Positions 63,201 through 64,000 of a DNA stretch of 64,000 bases are shown in pieces (position 1 is the stretch's first letter; the number at the start of each line of letters is the position of its first letter). The position numbers and the translations under genes were made by a program. The stretch comes from DATFYM01 sp035315065 (GTDB lineage: Bacteria > Acidobacteriota > Terriglobia > UBA7540). The stretch spans positions 17,091-81,090 of the forward strand of contig DATFYM010000160.1 of the NCBI GenBank assembly GCA_035315065.1, given 5' to 3'. The notes beneath the pieces were generated by a model. It was not told the DNA's origin and made no database searches. It saw only the letters and a list, made by a program, of their open reading frames with translations.

Positions 63201-63275
63201 GGCCACAGGTTCCGGCGGCAGGTTCTCCGCTTCCGGAGGCCAATTAGCACCGAGGCATCCAGAACGATGCCACCG
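63201..63275 (-). pseudogene. VapC N-terminal remnant
   Basis: The minus strand reads GGIVLDASVLIG then, after a frameshift, PPEAENLPPEPVA, homologous to the start of the interrupted vapC at 61.4 kb (IVLDASARLAVLD and EPGAENLPPERLA). No intact remainder follows. It is a decayed third toxin copy. Confidence 0.55.
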
Positions 63276-63419
63276 ACGTCTGACGCCTCGCAAGAATCCC
63301 GCCAGCAATCAGCCCTCCCTTCGGCCGTCTAGAATGTCCAGAATGTCTAGAACGTCTCAGACGTATAGGATGTATAGAACATTCTATACCTTTGAAAACC
63401 CAACCCATTAGTGCAGGAT

Positions 63420-63503
63420 TGAATGGTGAATGGTGAATGGTGAATAGTGAATTGAAGATGAGACTCTTCTTTCACCGTTCACTATTCACCATTCACAATT
63501 TTG
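63420..63503. repeat. Short-word palindrome (GAATGGTGAATGGTG / CACTATTCACCATTC)
   Basis: Left TGAATGGTGAATGGTGAATG pairs with CCGTTCACTATTCACCATTC; the centre is GAAGATGAGACTCTTC, itself palindromic. It ends about 20 bp before the last gene. Confidence 0.65.
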
Positions 63504-63526
63504 ACTTGATGTCGAATGGAGAAAAA

Positions 63527-64000
63527 ATGACCACCGAAACTTTGATCGACTCTGAAACAGTGAAAGCAGAACCTAACGTTGCCGGCGGCGCGCCTGCAAC
63601 CCCGGACCCCTTGCCTGACGATCCCGAATCCGAAGTCTCGGATTCCGTGGAGGGCCAGGCCAAACCCGACGACCACGACGGCTCCGACGGCCCCGACGAC
63701 GGTCAGCCCAGCGGCGTCTCTGAAAGGAAGCGCACCGCCAATCGTGCCAACTCTCAGAAGTCGACCGGGCCAACGTCCAAGATGGGCAAGCGCATCGCCA
63801 GCCACAACAGCTTCAAGCACGGCTACTACTCCAACGAGCGCCGCCTCCAGTTGATGGCCGAACTCGACGAGGACCCGGCGGCGCGCGAGCGACTGCGCAA
63901 GGACCTTTACGCCACCTATCCTCCCGGCGCGCCCCTGGAGGACATCCTCCTCGATGGCCTCACCGACGACTTCTGGAAGCGCGGCCAACTCGACCGCTTG
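63527..64000 (+). CDS. Hypothetical protein, KHG-motif family, cut by the window end
   Basis: The frame from ATG 63527 (GGAG five bases upstream; ATG 63509 in frame is weaker) stays open to the window end, 158 codons. The N-terminal 70 residues are acidic and Pro-rich (DPLPDDPESEVSDSVEGQ). RTANRANSQKSTGPTSKMG, KRIASHNSFKHGYYS match the ANRxNAxxSTGPxTxxGKxxxxxNxxKHG motif of a widespread uncharacterised bacterial family. Residues after that look helical. I infer no function. Confidence 0.75.
   Translation, partial: MTTETLIDSETVKAEPNVAGGAPATPDPLPDDPESEVSDSVEGQAKPDDHDGSDGPDDGQPSGVSERKRTANRANSQKSTGPTSKMGKRIASHNSFKHGYYSNERRLQLMAELDEDPAARERLRKDLYATYPPGAPLEDILLDGLTDDFWKRGQLDRL

Overview
The window (about 60% GC) looks like a chromosomal segment of an Acidobacteriota bacterium, probably from a soil or environmental lineage. 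No rRNA or tRNA gene was found, so this rests on gene content: an Oar-like TonB-dependent receptor, a Ser/Thr kinase fused to PD40/TolB repeats, FG-GAP/ASPIC-UnbV and HzsA-like cytochrome proteins, a PEP-CTERM protein, an ECF42 sigma factor with YCII-related targets, and a very high density of intergenic short-word palindromes.

Layout. 0-2.4 kb (minus): start of rimP, a two-domain AhpD-like protein with an in-frame UGA that best reads as selenocysteine, and a small exported protein. 2.5-18.8 kb (mostly minus): Oar-type receptor, CBS-containing site-2 protease, GH36 alpha-galactosidase, HEAT-repeat protein (plus), AsmA-like protein, LssY_C protein and Tat-exported GH2 beta-galactosidase. This is a carbohydrate uptake and degradation plus envelope region. 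19.1-23.0 kb: priA and a PP2C phosphatase. 23.1-29.0 kb: two YCII-related genes behind near-identical ECF42-type promoters, a large PEP-CTERM adhesin-like protein, a DUF1801 protein and the ECF42 sigma factor. 29-34.4 kb: Ser/Thr kinase, small exported protein, a ~200-bp tandem non-coding array and a SET-domain protein. 34.6-39 kb: hybrid histidine kinase, single-domain receiver and receiver-ATPase fusion. 39.2-47.4 kb: aquaporin, GlsB-like protein, IlvD/Edd dehydratase, TPR-like protein, type III polyketide synthase, STAS protein and uvrC.

47.4-60.5 kb is an almost continuous minus-strand block, mostly of exported proteins: c-type cytochrome fused to an ABC-type binding protein, quinone-oxidoreductase-like MDR enzyme, second binding protein, DAHP synthase, Rid-family protein, Reg_prop beta-propeller, YVTN propeller with a di-heme peroxidase, FG-GAP/ASPIC protein and HzsA-like PD40-cytochrome. 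A CRP/FNR-like palindrome lies upstream. This is the best candidate for an uncharacterised multi-gene redox or sensing system. 60.7-63.3 kb holds decaying and intact toxin-antitoxin genes and a long MITE-like inverted repeat. The window ends inside a gene of unknown function.

The most striking points are the UGA aligned with the second redox cysteine of AhpD, followed by a SECIS-like hairpin; the intergenic nested palindromes built from short reiterated words, which in places run into coding sequence; the ~200-bp tandem array; and the self-contained ECF42 circuit.
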